A stretch of 64,000 nt of DNA. Origin: Beaufortia kweichowensis. Lineage: Eukaryota; Chordata; Actinopteri; Cypriniformes; Gastromyzontidae. This document shows positions 30,438-40,734 of this stretch, in pieces. The DNA is taken from contig CM032794.1 of NCBI GenBank assembly GCA_019155185.1, forward strand, positions 1,279,988-1,343,987, read 5' to 3'. The number at the start of each line of letters is the position of its first letter. Positions within the stretch are counted from its first letter, which is position 1. Under the pieces are notes generated by a model, which made no database searches, was not told where the DNA came from, and was given only the letters and a program-made list of their open reading frames with translations. The translations under genes and the position numbers were made by a program.

Positions 30438-30907
30438 TAGTCTCTTACTATGGAGAAAACGCTGTACTTTTCCTTTCCCGAGTCATAAAGTTTATTTTTG
30501 GACTCCGGGAAAAAAGGAAATCTCAGGTGTATGCAAATATTTGTCCGGAAGTCAGTTGGGGTTATCTCGTTGGTCATTAGTTGGTTTTCATAATTCATTT
30601 TTTTAAACACTATTATTTCCTCATAAATAAATACTTATATATTATCAGAACATTAAATTGATTTAGAATGCAATGGTGTGTAGCAGGAAATGAAATTAGT
30701 GTAAGAAAATTGATTAGGTTTTCACACGCAAGTCATAAAATAAGTGATTTAAGGAAAATGCACATGCCAATGCAAATTTCAGAAGTGAAAGTTTAAATAA
30801 ATGTTCATGTTATGTCATAAGTTATGTCATGTTTTATGCATTCTCGGTGTGTAGATGAAAACTTTACTGAATGAATGAATCACCCTGCGCACCAGAGACG
30901 CGCACTT

Positions 30908-30915
30908 TGACGTCA
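30908..30915. promoter_or_regulatory. perfect CRE palindrome upstream of adcyap1
   Basis: TGACGTCA, the full CREB/ATF consensus. TGACGCG follows immediately and a further half-site TGACGTG lies at 31002-31008. The cluster is about 0.8 kb upstream of adcyap1 exon 1. Confidence 0.55.
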
Positions 30916-31136
30916 TGTGACGCGCTCCAAAAGTCCATTGATGAGACTGAATGTGACGCACTACCTCATTTAATAAATAAACTCTCTTTACAACAATGAG
31001 ATGACGTGCGCCACCAGGTGTTTAAGAATGGAAAGCGCAAGTATGCAATATTAGAAACTTCATTATAATAATATATATTTATTATGTAACATTTGATCAA
31101 TGGTTGTTCCAAACTAGTTTTAGTTTGGATATCACA

Positions 31137-31137
<1 letters not shown>

Positions 31138-31172
<35 letters not shown>
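31138..31172 (+). repeat. (TA)n microsatellite
   Basis: About 17 TA units. Confidence 0.95.
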
Positions 31173-31174
<2 letters not shown>

Positions 31175-31693
31175 TGTATAAACTGTATATTGTATAGTGT
31201 AACCCTCATACAACCTTTCTGCATTTTTACATTTTCAAATAAACATCATTTAGTATGATTTAAAATCAATTTGAATTGTGAAGACTGCTGTCTGGTCTCC
31301 ACAATGAAGGTGGTTAAGACTTTTACCATCATTGTGGAGAGTTTGATTTGTGACTAAAAAACAAATTAAACTTGCACGTTTGTATTTTATTATAGTCAGT
31401 CTTTGCTTAAAAAGCACAGAAATATGTTCTTGTTGTTTTATCAGTCAGTTTCTAGAAGTCTCACCCTGAGATTTTTAAATAACAATATTAAAGGAGTTCA
31501 CATCTAATTTGTCTTTATTATTCAGTCCAAATCATCCAGATAAAAATGGTTTTATTACTTAAAGTTTTAAATATATTTGCACAATTAAATTTTAGTCCAC
31601 AAAAGTAATTGAGAATGTTATCATACACCTTCAGATCAAAAGATTTGTAAGCTCAAAAGAACAATTTTACTAAAACTTTTGAATAGTAGTACA

Positions 31694-31720
31694 TCTGTCT
31701 GTCTGTCTGTCTGTCTATCT
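31694..31720 (+). repeat. (CTGT)n short tandem repeat
   Basis: Five to six CTGT units ending in CTATCT. Confidence 0.9.
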
Positions 31721-33164
31721 TCAGTATTTGTCCATCTACTGTATGTCTCTTTTATAATCAATTATTTATTGCAGATACTTACAATAAGATACATATCATG
31801 AAAGTAGTAATTATGAAACACAGGGAAACTTAACAGCTTGGCTGGGATGTAACATGCACACAAAAAGAAAAAAGAAACAATATAACTAGGTTCTGCAAAC
31901 TGCCCAGAAATCTCTCAAGAGAGATACTAAAACAATGAAGCTTTATTTAATAATGTCAAAATTCTGCTGTTGCTCCACAGAGATCTGTGGTCAGCTCTAA
32001 CACACACACACATGGATATATACAGACCATAATTAAGAGTTGAATGCAATAGTGAGTCATAAACTGACCACTTCTGTCCGCTGCAATAACCCGTGTTTGC
32101 ATTTTGAACAATGGCCTATTTTAGCATATGCTTCTGTTTGCAATGTCTTAATTTGTCCTAGAGTGTGTGTGTGTCTATGTACCAAGTTTTCTTTATGAGA
32201 TCAATGTGTCATTTATATCATCTGTGAATGTGGTTAACATGCTATAATATGCGAGTTAGCTCAAAAGACTAAAGCAATATCATTGTTTCGTATTGCAATA
32301 AATTTAAATGACATCCTCATTATCTTAGTTTCTCACACTTAAATATTAAAGTTTTTCAATGTTTTTTTTCCCTATCAAGAACCATTATTTCTGTATAGGG
32401 CTCTTAAGGGTGTTATATGGTTCTGTATAAGTTCTTCAGGACAGTTAATTAATTTGTAGATGATATAAAGATCAAGTAAAAGTAGTCTAGTTCTTTTTGG
32501 CTTGTTATTTTTTAAAGTGAATTATCATTTACAAAAACATTACTGTATTAGACTATTTAACTACAGAAGCCAGAATAAACACAGACTTTCATCTGACATG
32601 TGACATTCAAATTTGGGAATGAAACTAAATCACTGTCATCATTGTGATATTGACTCTTTTCTCTGTCTGTCTTTTGTCTCTCTGTGTGGTGTGTGTTCTT
32701 GCTCCCTCTAGGGGTAGAATGTGATAAACAAAATGGAACAGATCACCAAACTTGAAAGGTATTGTTTTACTTTTTGTGGCAAAAATGCAAACTACAGCAT
32801 ATCTGGAATATGGGTTTTATATAAATGTTGCTCCTCTGTTATTTTATACATCATAAGCTTTGCGCATGTGTTGTGTGACGTTTTTCCAAGTCTCCTTTAG
32901 TTTTACATTTTTTCCCAAAGATGAACTTCAGTTTACATTCCAAACTATACAACATGCATACAAAATTCATAATACATCATACTACATTCATAATACAAAA
33001 AGTGTGACCAAATGTAGCTACAAGGACTTTTTTGATGAGAATTGTGAAGAAATACATTCTTTTAATTATTATTATTGCCATATTTAATTAACTATTCTCA
33101 CGTCATTGTACTTCTAAAACATTTTATTCCATTGTTCTTCACTGTTTATTGATTTTACGGCCCG
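31721..33164. other. intergenic, no gene seen
   Basis: Between adcyap1 (minus) and the first cadherin copy (plus). No exon recognised. From about 33165 the DNA (GTTATACAACTGGATAT, then CACATGTGTGTGCATG) matches that upstream of cadherin copy 2 at 40618, marking the left edge of the duplicated unit. Confidence 0.5.
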
Positions 33165-33335
33165 TTATACAACTGGATATTCTACACTCTTGAGAAGCTA
33201 ATAGAAAGATAATAAACACCACATGTGTGTGCATGTTGCGAAACTCTTAAAATTTAGTTTTCTGCTGCACAAACAGTTTACAGCTAAACACGCTCAACAC
33301 TCACAGAGAAACCAGAGAGACTTTTACAGCTTCAC

Positions 33336-36300
33336 ATGGACACAAAGATTATTATGGGACTGGAATTATTATTTTGCTTTTTCAGGTAGGATTTTATTTC
33401 TTATAATAGTGTTTGGTTAGACATTATACAGATTTTTAGAAAAAGATGCTTTAAAAATTTTTGGCGAAATAGTTTCATAAAGAACCTTTAACATTTGAAG
33501 AACCTTTCTGTTTCACAAAAGGGTGGCAAAGGGTTCTTTAGATTATGAAAAAGGTAAGAAAGAAATGAAAAGAGAAGTATCTTATTCTTATTTAGAAATC
33601 CACCAATACTGAGTATTACAAATATGTTCCTTGAATGTTTAAGGTGCAGTAAATGGATATTAGCCATTCTGTAATTTTACCAGTCTTAGACTGAATTAGA
33701 CACACCCACTTTTTCTGAAACCCCACCCTCTGGAAATGATTGACAGGCTGTGAGCAGCTCAAGACATTCTTAAAGACTAAACAAAGATTATGGTGACTAT
33801 TTATTGTAATTTTATAAAGTGCTTCATCACAGTTTAAATATAGTTTGCTGTAAACAACAGTTTTATTTTAAAATATATATTATTATTTAGCATAATAATT
33901 TTAATGTCATAATAATGTGTATAACATTCATCGATTGAGGTTTAATCATTCAGAAGGTGTTAAATTGAATTGAATTGTGTTTGTTCAGGTACTTTTGTGT
34001 GGATTTACGGAGGAGTTGTCATGCACACCTGGCTTTGATTCAGAGCTGGTCCTGTTTAAAGTGCACAGAGAACATCTTTACAGAGGAAAAAGACTGGGAA
34101 AAAGTAAGCTGTGCTCACAATCCTCTTTAAATAACAACCAAACATTTTCTTCTTCTATTTTACACATTTTAAGTTGTGACACATATTTACTTTTTTTTTT
34201 AATTAAATGATATGGTACTTCATTTATTTTTACAAAAATATTATGTGTCCTTTTCTGGCAGTAACGTTCAATACCTGCGATGGAAGATCGAGAACACTCT
34301 TTCAGTCCGCCGACAAGCGGTTTGATGTGAAAACGGATGGAACTGTAATGGTGAAGAGACAGGTCACTCTTCATGAGGGTCATAAGGAGTTTGCTGTAAA
34401 CGCGTGGGACTCGAGAGGCAGAAAGCACACAGTGTTTGTCCGAGTTGAACGTGCTCACCATCATGAGGATCATCACATGGATACTGTGCTGAACACAACT
34501 CCACAGGTACACATAAGTTTCGTGGGAACAGGTCTTGTGTTCTTTTTTAAAGACAAAATTACACCCGTGTCATTTGTATTTTCATGACATGTGTTGTTTT
34601 TTGTTCTTTGGAGGATTCAATAAACTATGTTGTAAAGTCTAGATTAAGTTAATAGCTGTGGTTTGGAACACGAGATACATTAGCATATACCAGTTTAGGG
34701 TGGTCAAGCTGGTTTTTGGAACATGGCGACTGATTGACCAGTTCGGATCAGCAAAAAATCTAGAAAAAAAAATCTAGTAAAACCAGCCAGCAAACTGAAG
34801 AATGTGTTGAGGAGCATTACATTTAGTTTAAAGCAGATCTGCATAATAGTTGAATCATTTTTGTCTTCCAGATGGAATCATCTTCTGATGTTCAGATTGT
34901 GAAGTTTCCAAGGCCTTCAGAAGGTCTAAGGAGAGCAAAGAGAGGTTGGGTTATTCCACCTTTCAATGAACCTGAGAACAGCAAAGGTCCTTTCCCAAAA
35001 AAGCTTTCACAGGTGATTTGACATCATCAAAAATGAGTTTTGACAATAAAACAGATTTGTGTGTTATTGACTGCATCTTTCTGTGTTTAGATCATGTCAG
35101 ATTTTACTGCTGAGACTGTGATGACATACAGTATCACAGGTGAAGGGGCAGATCAGCCACCTCTGGGCATTTTCAAATGTGATAAATATACAGGGACTAT
35201 TTCAGTGACGCAACCCCTCGACAGAGAGAAAAAAGCTTTTTATAAAGTAAGTTATTTTATTCATGCTCGGATGTTTACAGACCAGATACACTACATTAAA
35301 ACATTTTACATTTAAAGTTCTTTGAAAGTTGTCATGTTGTACTTGCAGACATTTAATTTAACACTTGCTCATGTCTTCAGCTTGTAGCTTATGCCATCGA
35401 AGAAGGTGGAATTGTAAAAGAGAAGCCAATGGAAGTCATTATCAATGTGATTGATCAGAATGATAATAAGCCTGTGTTTACCCAAAATATTTTTAATGGA
35501 ACTGTTCCTGATGCTGCTCCAGTAGGTAAGTGTATTATGTAAATGAATAATAGTTTTTAACTGTGAAGGTGTCATATACGTTTTTAGGGTCATTGAGTTG
35601 ACTTTTTAAATCAATGTGATTTAATACCTCCCTAACGCAATCGGATTACTGATCACATCCCTCAGAAACAGCTAAAAGCACACCTCTTCCATGAACACCT
35701 GACATCACTTCTTCGTAGTATTGTTGCTACTTTTGATGTGTGGATTTATTGTCTCCTACTATTTGTAAGTCGGATAAAAGCTTTGGCTAAATGCCTAAAT
35801 GTAAAATCAAATAAAAACTAACATGAATAATGGCAATTAAATTTAGAAACCTTGGAAGCAAATGTATGTTTTAATATGTTTGTCAAAAGGTAAATTTTTT
35901 GATTACTCATGACAGCTTTAAAAATAAATAACAGCTCCACTAGCAACGGCATTTTAAAATGTCACTTCTATTCCTCAATCTCTGAAGATTACGAGTTAAT
36001 GACGGTCACAGCCACCGATGCAGATGATCCAAATACTGACAATGGTGATGTCAGATACACAATTATCAGCCAAGATCCACCAGAACCAAAACCAAATATG
36101 TTTGAAATCAACACTGTAACTGGAGGGATTCGTGTGATCAATATAGGCCTGGATAGAGAGGTGTGAAATGATTTAATGTTTGATGACTGTATCTTAAAGT
36201 GCTGGAGAATTCATGAAGGAGAATCTTACATGTGAACATCTTCTCTTTCAGAAATGGTCCAAATATACTTTACTAATTCAAGCTGCAGACATGCAAGGAG

Positions 36301-36896
36301 AAGGTTTGGCAACGACCGGAACTGCTGTTATTTTAGTCTCTGACAGCAATGATAACGCACCTCAATTTGAGCAAACCACGGTAGTGTGCCTTTATCTAAA
36401 ACTGATTCGCTTTGCTTGTTATAACAAACTATTATGTATGAAGCTAGCCATACAATATTCTCTCTCTACAATAAATCTTTTTTGTTTTTAGTATACAGTA
36501 TCTGTCCCAGAGAATAAAGTCGGGGTTGAAGTGGCCAAGCTCACAGTTACTGATGGAGATGAACCTGGATCACCTGCCTGGTCAACAAAGTATAAGATTG
36601 TTAATGGTGACGAAGGAGGATTTTTTAATGTCAGTACTGGTCCCAGTCAGCTAGAGGGAATCATCACCACTGTGAAGGTACAAAATGCTCTTTATAATGT
36701 TGACAGAACAGCTGGTTATAAAGATTCAAAAATGTCAACTTGTATTCTTGTCTTTTGCATTTAGCCGCTGGACTTTGAGAATACCAATCAGTTCATTCTG
36801 TCTGTGATCGTTGAAAATGATGATCCGTTTGTCGGCTCTTTGCCCACATCCACTGCCACAGTCACTGTTAATGTGGAGGACGATGAACCAGAATAA
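33336..36896 (+). CDS. cadherin copy 1: truncated, prodomain plus EC1-EC3, no membrane anchor
   Basis: Exons: 33336-33385, 33989-34103, 34262-34506, 34872-35012, 35091-35246, 35381-35525, 35988-36160, 36252-36380, 36492-36677 and 36765-36896. Exons 2-10 match the cdh1 exons at 52.4-56.7 kb in length and phase until exon 10, which stops at VNVEDDEPE after EC3. EC4, EC5, the membrane segment and the catenin-binding tail are absent. The furin site (RAKR before GWVIPP), Trp2 and Ca-binding DQNDN and DSNDN motifs are kept; the HAV position reads YAI. A poly(A) signal lies at 37070-37075. Exon 1 is 50 nt where the other copies have 51, so its ATG (MDTKIIMGLELLF) is out of frame with exon 2 and no in-frame ATG is seen back to a TAA at 33248. 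Either the signal exon is broken or another 5' exon is used. If expressed it would be a secreted ectodomain. Confidence 0.75.
33430..33570. repeat. AAAGAACC-type MITE-like repeat in copy 1 intron 1
   Basis: Contains AAAGAACCTTTAACATTTGAAG and GGGTTCTTTAGATTATGAAA, as at 28433 and 4326. The corresponding intron of copy 2 lacks it, so it inserted after the duplication or was lost. Confidence 0.55.
35600..35806 (+). repeat. L2/SINE-type element in copy 1 intron 6
   Basis: Includes AAGCACACCTCTTCCATGAACACCTGA and a tail TTTGTAAGTCGGATAAAAGC, then GGCTAAATGCCTAAATGTAA. It is missing from the same intron of copies 2 and 3, so it is specific to copy 1. Confidence 0.7.
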
Positions 36897-37069
36897 GCAA
36901 TAAGTTAGAGGACATGTGCATTTGCTATTTGATAATAGCTGAATAAAAAATACTTTTCTATAAACTCCATTTTTTATACTCAACTGAAGTAATGTATACT
37001 CCTTAACAGATGATCAGCTGTACTGCTGTCTGTAACACATTTCTGTTACTCTGTTCTGTCCTATTAAAG

Positions 37070-37075
37070 AATAAA
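37070..37075 (+). terminator. poly(A) signal of cadherin copy 1
   Basis: AATAAA in the context CCTATTAAAGAATAAA. The same context recurs after copy 2 (44036) and in the orphan tail (45129), showing that the 3' UTR was duplicated with the gene. A second AATAAA is at 36942. Confidence 0.6.
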
Positions 37076-37239
37076 TTGCACTGATAACATTCATTTGTGA
37101 CTCATTTTCTCAGACAGATTTCTATTCATGGTCTCTAGCTTCTGTGGAGTTTGTTCTCTACTTTCATTTTACAGAGAAATGATGCTATTACAGCTGATTT
37201 CACCATCTAGCAGGTGTAGCATCTGAAAATAAATGCTTC

Positions 37240-37440
37240 TAAAAGATTTTTGTTGGCTTTATGGTTCCATAAAGAAATTTTTATATTTCTGTTGCACAAA
37301 GCTTCTTTGTATGGAAGAAGGTTCCTCAGACCACAAGTTAAAAAAATACATGGTTCTTTTAAGAACCTTTCACTGAAACGAACTTTGGAACAGCGATGTC
37401 GTCTCTGCAAAGACCGTTTTAACAATTATTTTAAAGTGTT
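37240..37440. repeat. AAAGAACC-type MITE-like repeat
   Basis: Contains TGGTTCCATAAAGAAATTTTT, AAGAAGGTTCCTCAGA and ATGGTTCTTTTAAGAACCTTTCACTG with internal inverted symmetry. It lies in the duplicated downstream tail of copy 1. A decayed relative is at 45260-45330. Confidence 0.5.
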
Positions 37441-37953
37441 TTTCAGAAATATTAGTGTTAAAAGTAGAACTTCAGGCACATGAGCAAAACAGTGAATGAC
37501 CAATCAGCATCAATGACAGAAAGTATCCGGATAATCAGCATCAAATACTGGAACTACAATTAAGCACAAACTGCAGAGTATTTATTTCATTACTGTATTT
37601 ATTTTATGCCTCTTTATTGTTTGTAAGGATTTTAGTTTCTGATCTCTTCATACCTTATTGTTTGTATATATCTTGGCATTGATTGCGTTTTTACAACTAG
37701 TTGAAACAGGTTTTGTATTTATTATCACTATACAGGATTTGAAGTAACTTGTGAAATTCATACTTGGCTCCTTGAGTAAAACACCTCACAGATAATAATA
37801 GATAATAATAACGTATATGTAAACTTTTATCACTAAATTAACAGTTACAAACATAAATGTACAAAAATACAAAACTTCCACCATCTATGAGTCTCCGACC
37901 ATAAACTTAGCCCACTATAATGTTCATGGAATCACTGCTGTTTGTAGGATGAG

Positions 37954-37967
37954 CCACTAGATGGCAG
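37954..37967 (+). promoter_or_regulatory. CTCF-consensus motif downstream of copy 1
   Basis: CCACTAGATGGCAG agrees at all 14 positions with the vertebrate CTCF core (CCASYAGRKGGCRS). It sits in the duplicated tail, preceded by AATCACTGCTGTTTG as at 44368. Binding is inferred. Confidence 0.55.
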
Positions 37968-37984
37968 TGTTTTAACGTGTTCAA

Positions 37985-40617
37985 GCAAACCCTTATATAG
38001 CATATAAAGTAGTGATATGAGGTGATGTGATCTTGTCAATGTAGAGAGTATCTTGGTCCTAGTATCCAAGTCAGATTATATTTTTAATTTTCCAAATCTC
38101 TGTTACTCCTATAAAGCTAATAGTTAAAGTTTTAACACAAACGAAGATATTTTGGGAAATGTCTTGGTGGTTTTAGTCAATAAGGGTCAGTGTTATTTGG
38201 TTACCAGCATTCCTTAAAATATCTTTTTTGTGTTCTGCAAAATAAAGGTTTGTAATGACATGAGGATGAATACATGATAAAGTCAAAGTCATTGCTGAAC
38301 CTAAAGCTTTGAGCAAGATCGTAAAGAAACAAAATGGTAAAGTATATACCTCATCTGCTAACTATCTGACTCCTACATTATACAATACAGAAAAGTCAAT
38401 AATTTTATCTGTCGACACCAGCAATTACTGATCCAACAAAACAAGTACAGCAGGTGTAGTAAAACACGTCTAGTTGCGGACAGTACCAGCACCAGCACCA
38501 TGGAGAGCGCCAAGGAAGATGACGTCAGCTGCTACGTAAATGCAGATGCTGGAAATGTGCCCGTATCGCAAAGTAAAATCCTTATCCTGCACAGCAGATT
38601 CGAGACGAACAAGTTGTAATGGAGCTCAAAGCACAATTCTCACGATTACTGGGTTTCAAAAAATATAAAAATTCTTTGCTGCCTTAAATTTCTAAGTATA
38701 ATCAACTTGCCTTTAAAGTCAATTAATCAGTTTTTACATTATTTCAACTCTTTAAACAATTTTAACTTATTTTTACAAGCTATAGCAAATTTAAGACAAA
38801 TAATTTTCACAGTAAATGTTGACGTGAATACAAGTTGAACTTGTAAAACACACACAACCTTGTAATGCAAATAGAGGGAATATGCTGTGTACTGTTTCTG
38901 ATTCATTATGTAGTGTTTCTCAAGTGCTACAGTTTTTGCAATATCTTGGGGAGAGGTATCAGACTCAGTGTTGCCAACTATTTTCAATGGAAAGTAGCTA
39001 AAGTCTGCTCGAAAAGTCGCTAAATGTCGCTAAGTGACGTCATGTGTAATTTTGCATATTAATGACGTAATCACATCGTATTTGCATTCTGCCTAATGGT
39101 GGTACTTTATAACTTTTTTCCCTAATCCGTGCGTATTCCGTGCGTATATATATATATATATATTTATTTATTTATATTTTATATATGTGTATATCTTTAA
39201 TAAAGTGGTATTTAAATTTATATTATGTGTATATTTTTTTATGTGTATATGAGTTTAATAAGTTTAATGAAGTTTATTGTTGTGTATGAGTAAGTACAAT
39301 CACGTAACGTTACAGTCTCTCAGAGGTAGCCCAGTAAACGATCTCGGACGAATTCAGAAACTGGAATGAACTAAAGCTGTGCGTTCATTGGGTTTTGGAG
39401 AGCCGCACCCATTACTTTAGGGGATGATGATTAGAAAGGAAGAGCAGGATGGAAACACTAAAATGAGCATGTTTGTGTGAAGAACTCTGTATTCGTTTAG
39501 TTTATTAAACCTCTGAGAGATTCCCAATCCACCTCCTGTCCTTGACACTCATGATGTACATTATAAAAGCAATCATTGCCTAATCCAGTAACAACTTCTG
39601 CTTTTTGTTTTTTAATAAGTGTGTTTTGGTAAACTCTAGACATGTCCAAAGCTAGGACCTGTTTAATTTGATCTCTAGTAATATAAATATTGCATTAAAA
39701 TGGTACCGAATGATGGCTCTTGCTTGATAACAAGCTAGCTAATATTATAAAATAGCACCGTACAAAGTTGGAAACATTACCGTTAATAAACTGCCCCAAA
39801 TTCAAGATATGAATTCATACATTTTCATATTTATATTGTACGAATGATGTTCATGAACTCATGAGTGAGTTCAGTAGTTTTCCATATTTTTGACAAACTG
39901 TCCTGAGTGTTTTAACAACACCCTTTCGGCCTTCATTTCCTGGTTTTGTATTCGCCTCTTTAAAACTTCCGGTTTCACACATACTTCCTCACAATATTTC
40001 CATTTTGTCTTCTTCTCAGTAACTGTCTTTCCTTTAACCAGTAGTCGATACCCATATCTAAATCAGCACGTCTGCCAGTTTTAAATGTGTATATAATCAG
40101 TAAAGCTGAGTATCACTCTTTTGTCTTTTATTTGGTTCTCCTGGTGTACTGTAAGAAGCTGTGGTTGCTGCACATTAATCCTGCTACAGAAGACTGTTCA
40201 GAAATGCAAAAAATGATTTAACACATATTTAAGTAATATTACATGAGCAATAGTGGTTTTTAGACACAATATAGACAATTAATTAAAAAGAATTATGTAT
40301 TTTTTATTATATTTATTTGTTTGTAATTGTGTGTAAATTCATGTCTTTCTGAGCTGCTTTAAACAGTCTGAAGTGTAAAGATAGATCCTGTTGAAACTGA
40401 TTTAAATTGATTGGTAAAAGCCATAGTGTCTTATTTTATATTTAAGGGTATTTTAAGAATTTGGCATGGAAGTTGAAGAAGAATGCTTAAAAATCATCAC
40501 ATAAATATCACAAATAAATCAACAAATGTAATTTAATAAATTATGAAATGTAGGAAGTCAATCTTTTTTCATTATTAACTTATTTTTACTTATAAAATTA
40601 AATTATCTTTATTTACT
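37985..40617. other. spacer between cadherin copies 1 and 2, no gene seen
   Basis: No exon recognised. At 38965-39100 there is GTTGCCAACTATTTTCAATG, then GTCGCTAAATGTCGCTAAGTGACGTCA, which looks like a decayed interspersed repeat. A short (TA)n run lies at about 39147-39161. The right end (from 40618) is homologous to the DNA upstream of copy 1. Confidence 0.45.
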
Positions 40618-40734
40618 GTTATACAACTGGATATGCCACACCCAGAAAGAGGATCATCAACACATGTGTACTGTATGTATGTCACGAAACTTTTAGTTCC
40701 TTCAGAGCAACAGCTGCATGAGCTTAAGATAGAC

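Noticed and set aside
34078..34512. 144-aa minus-strand frame opposite cadherin exon 3
   Set aside because: Shadow of the prodomain exon; repeated opposite cdh1 exon 3.
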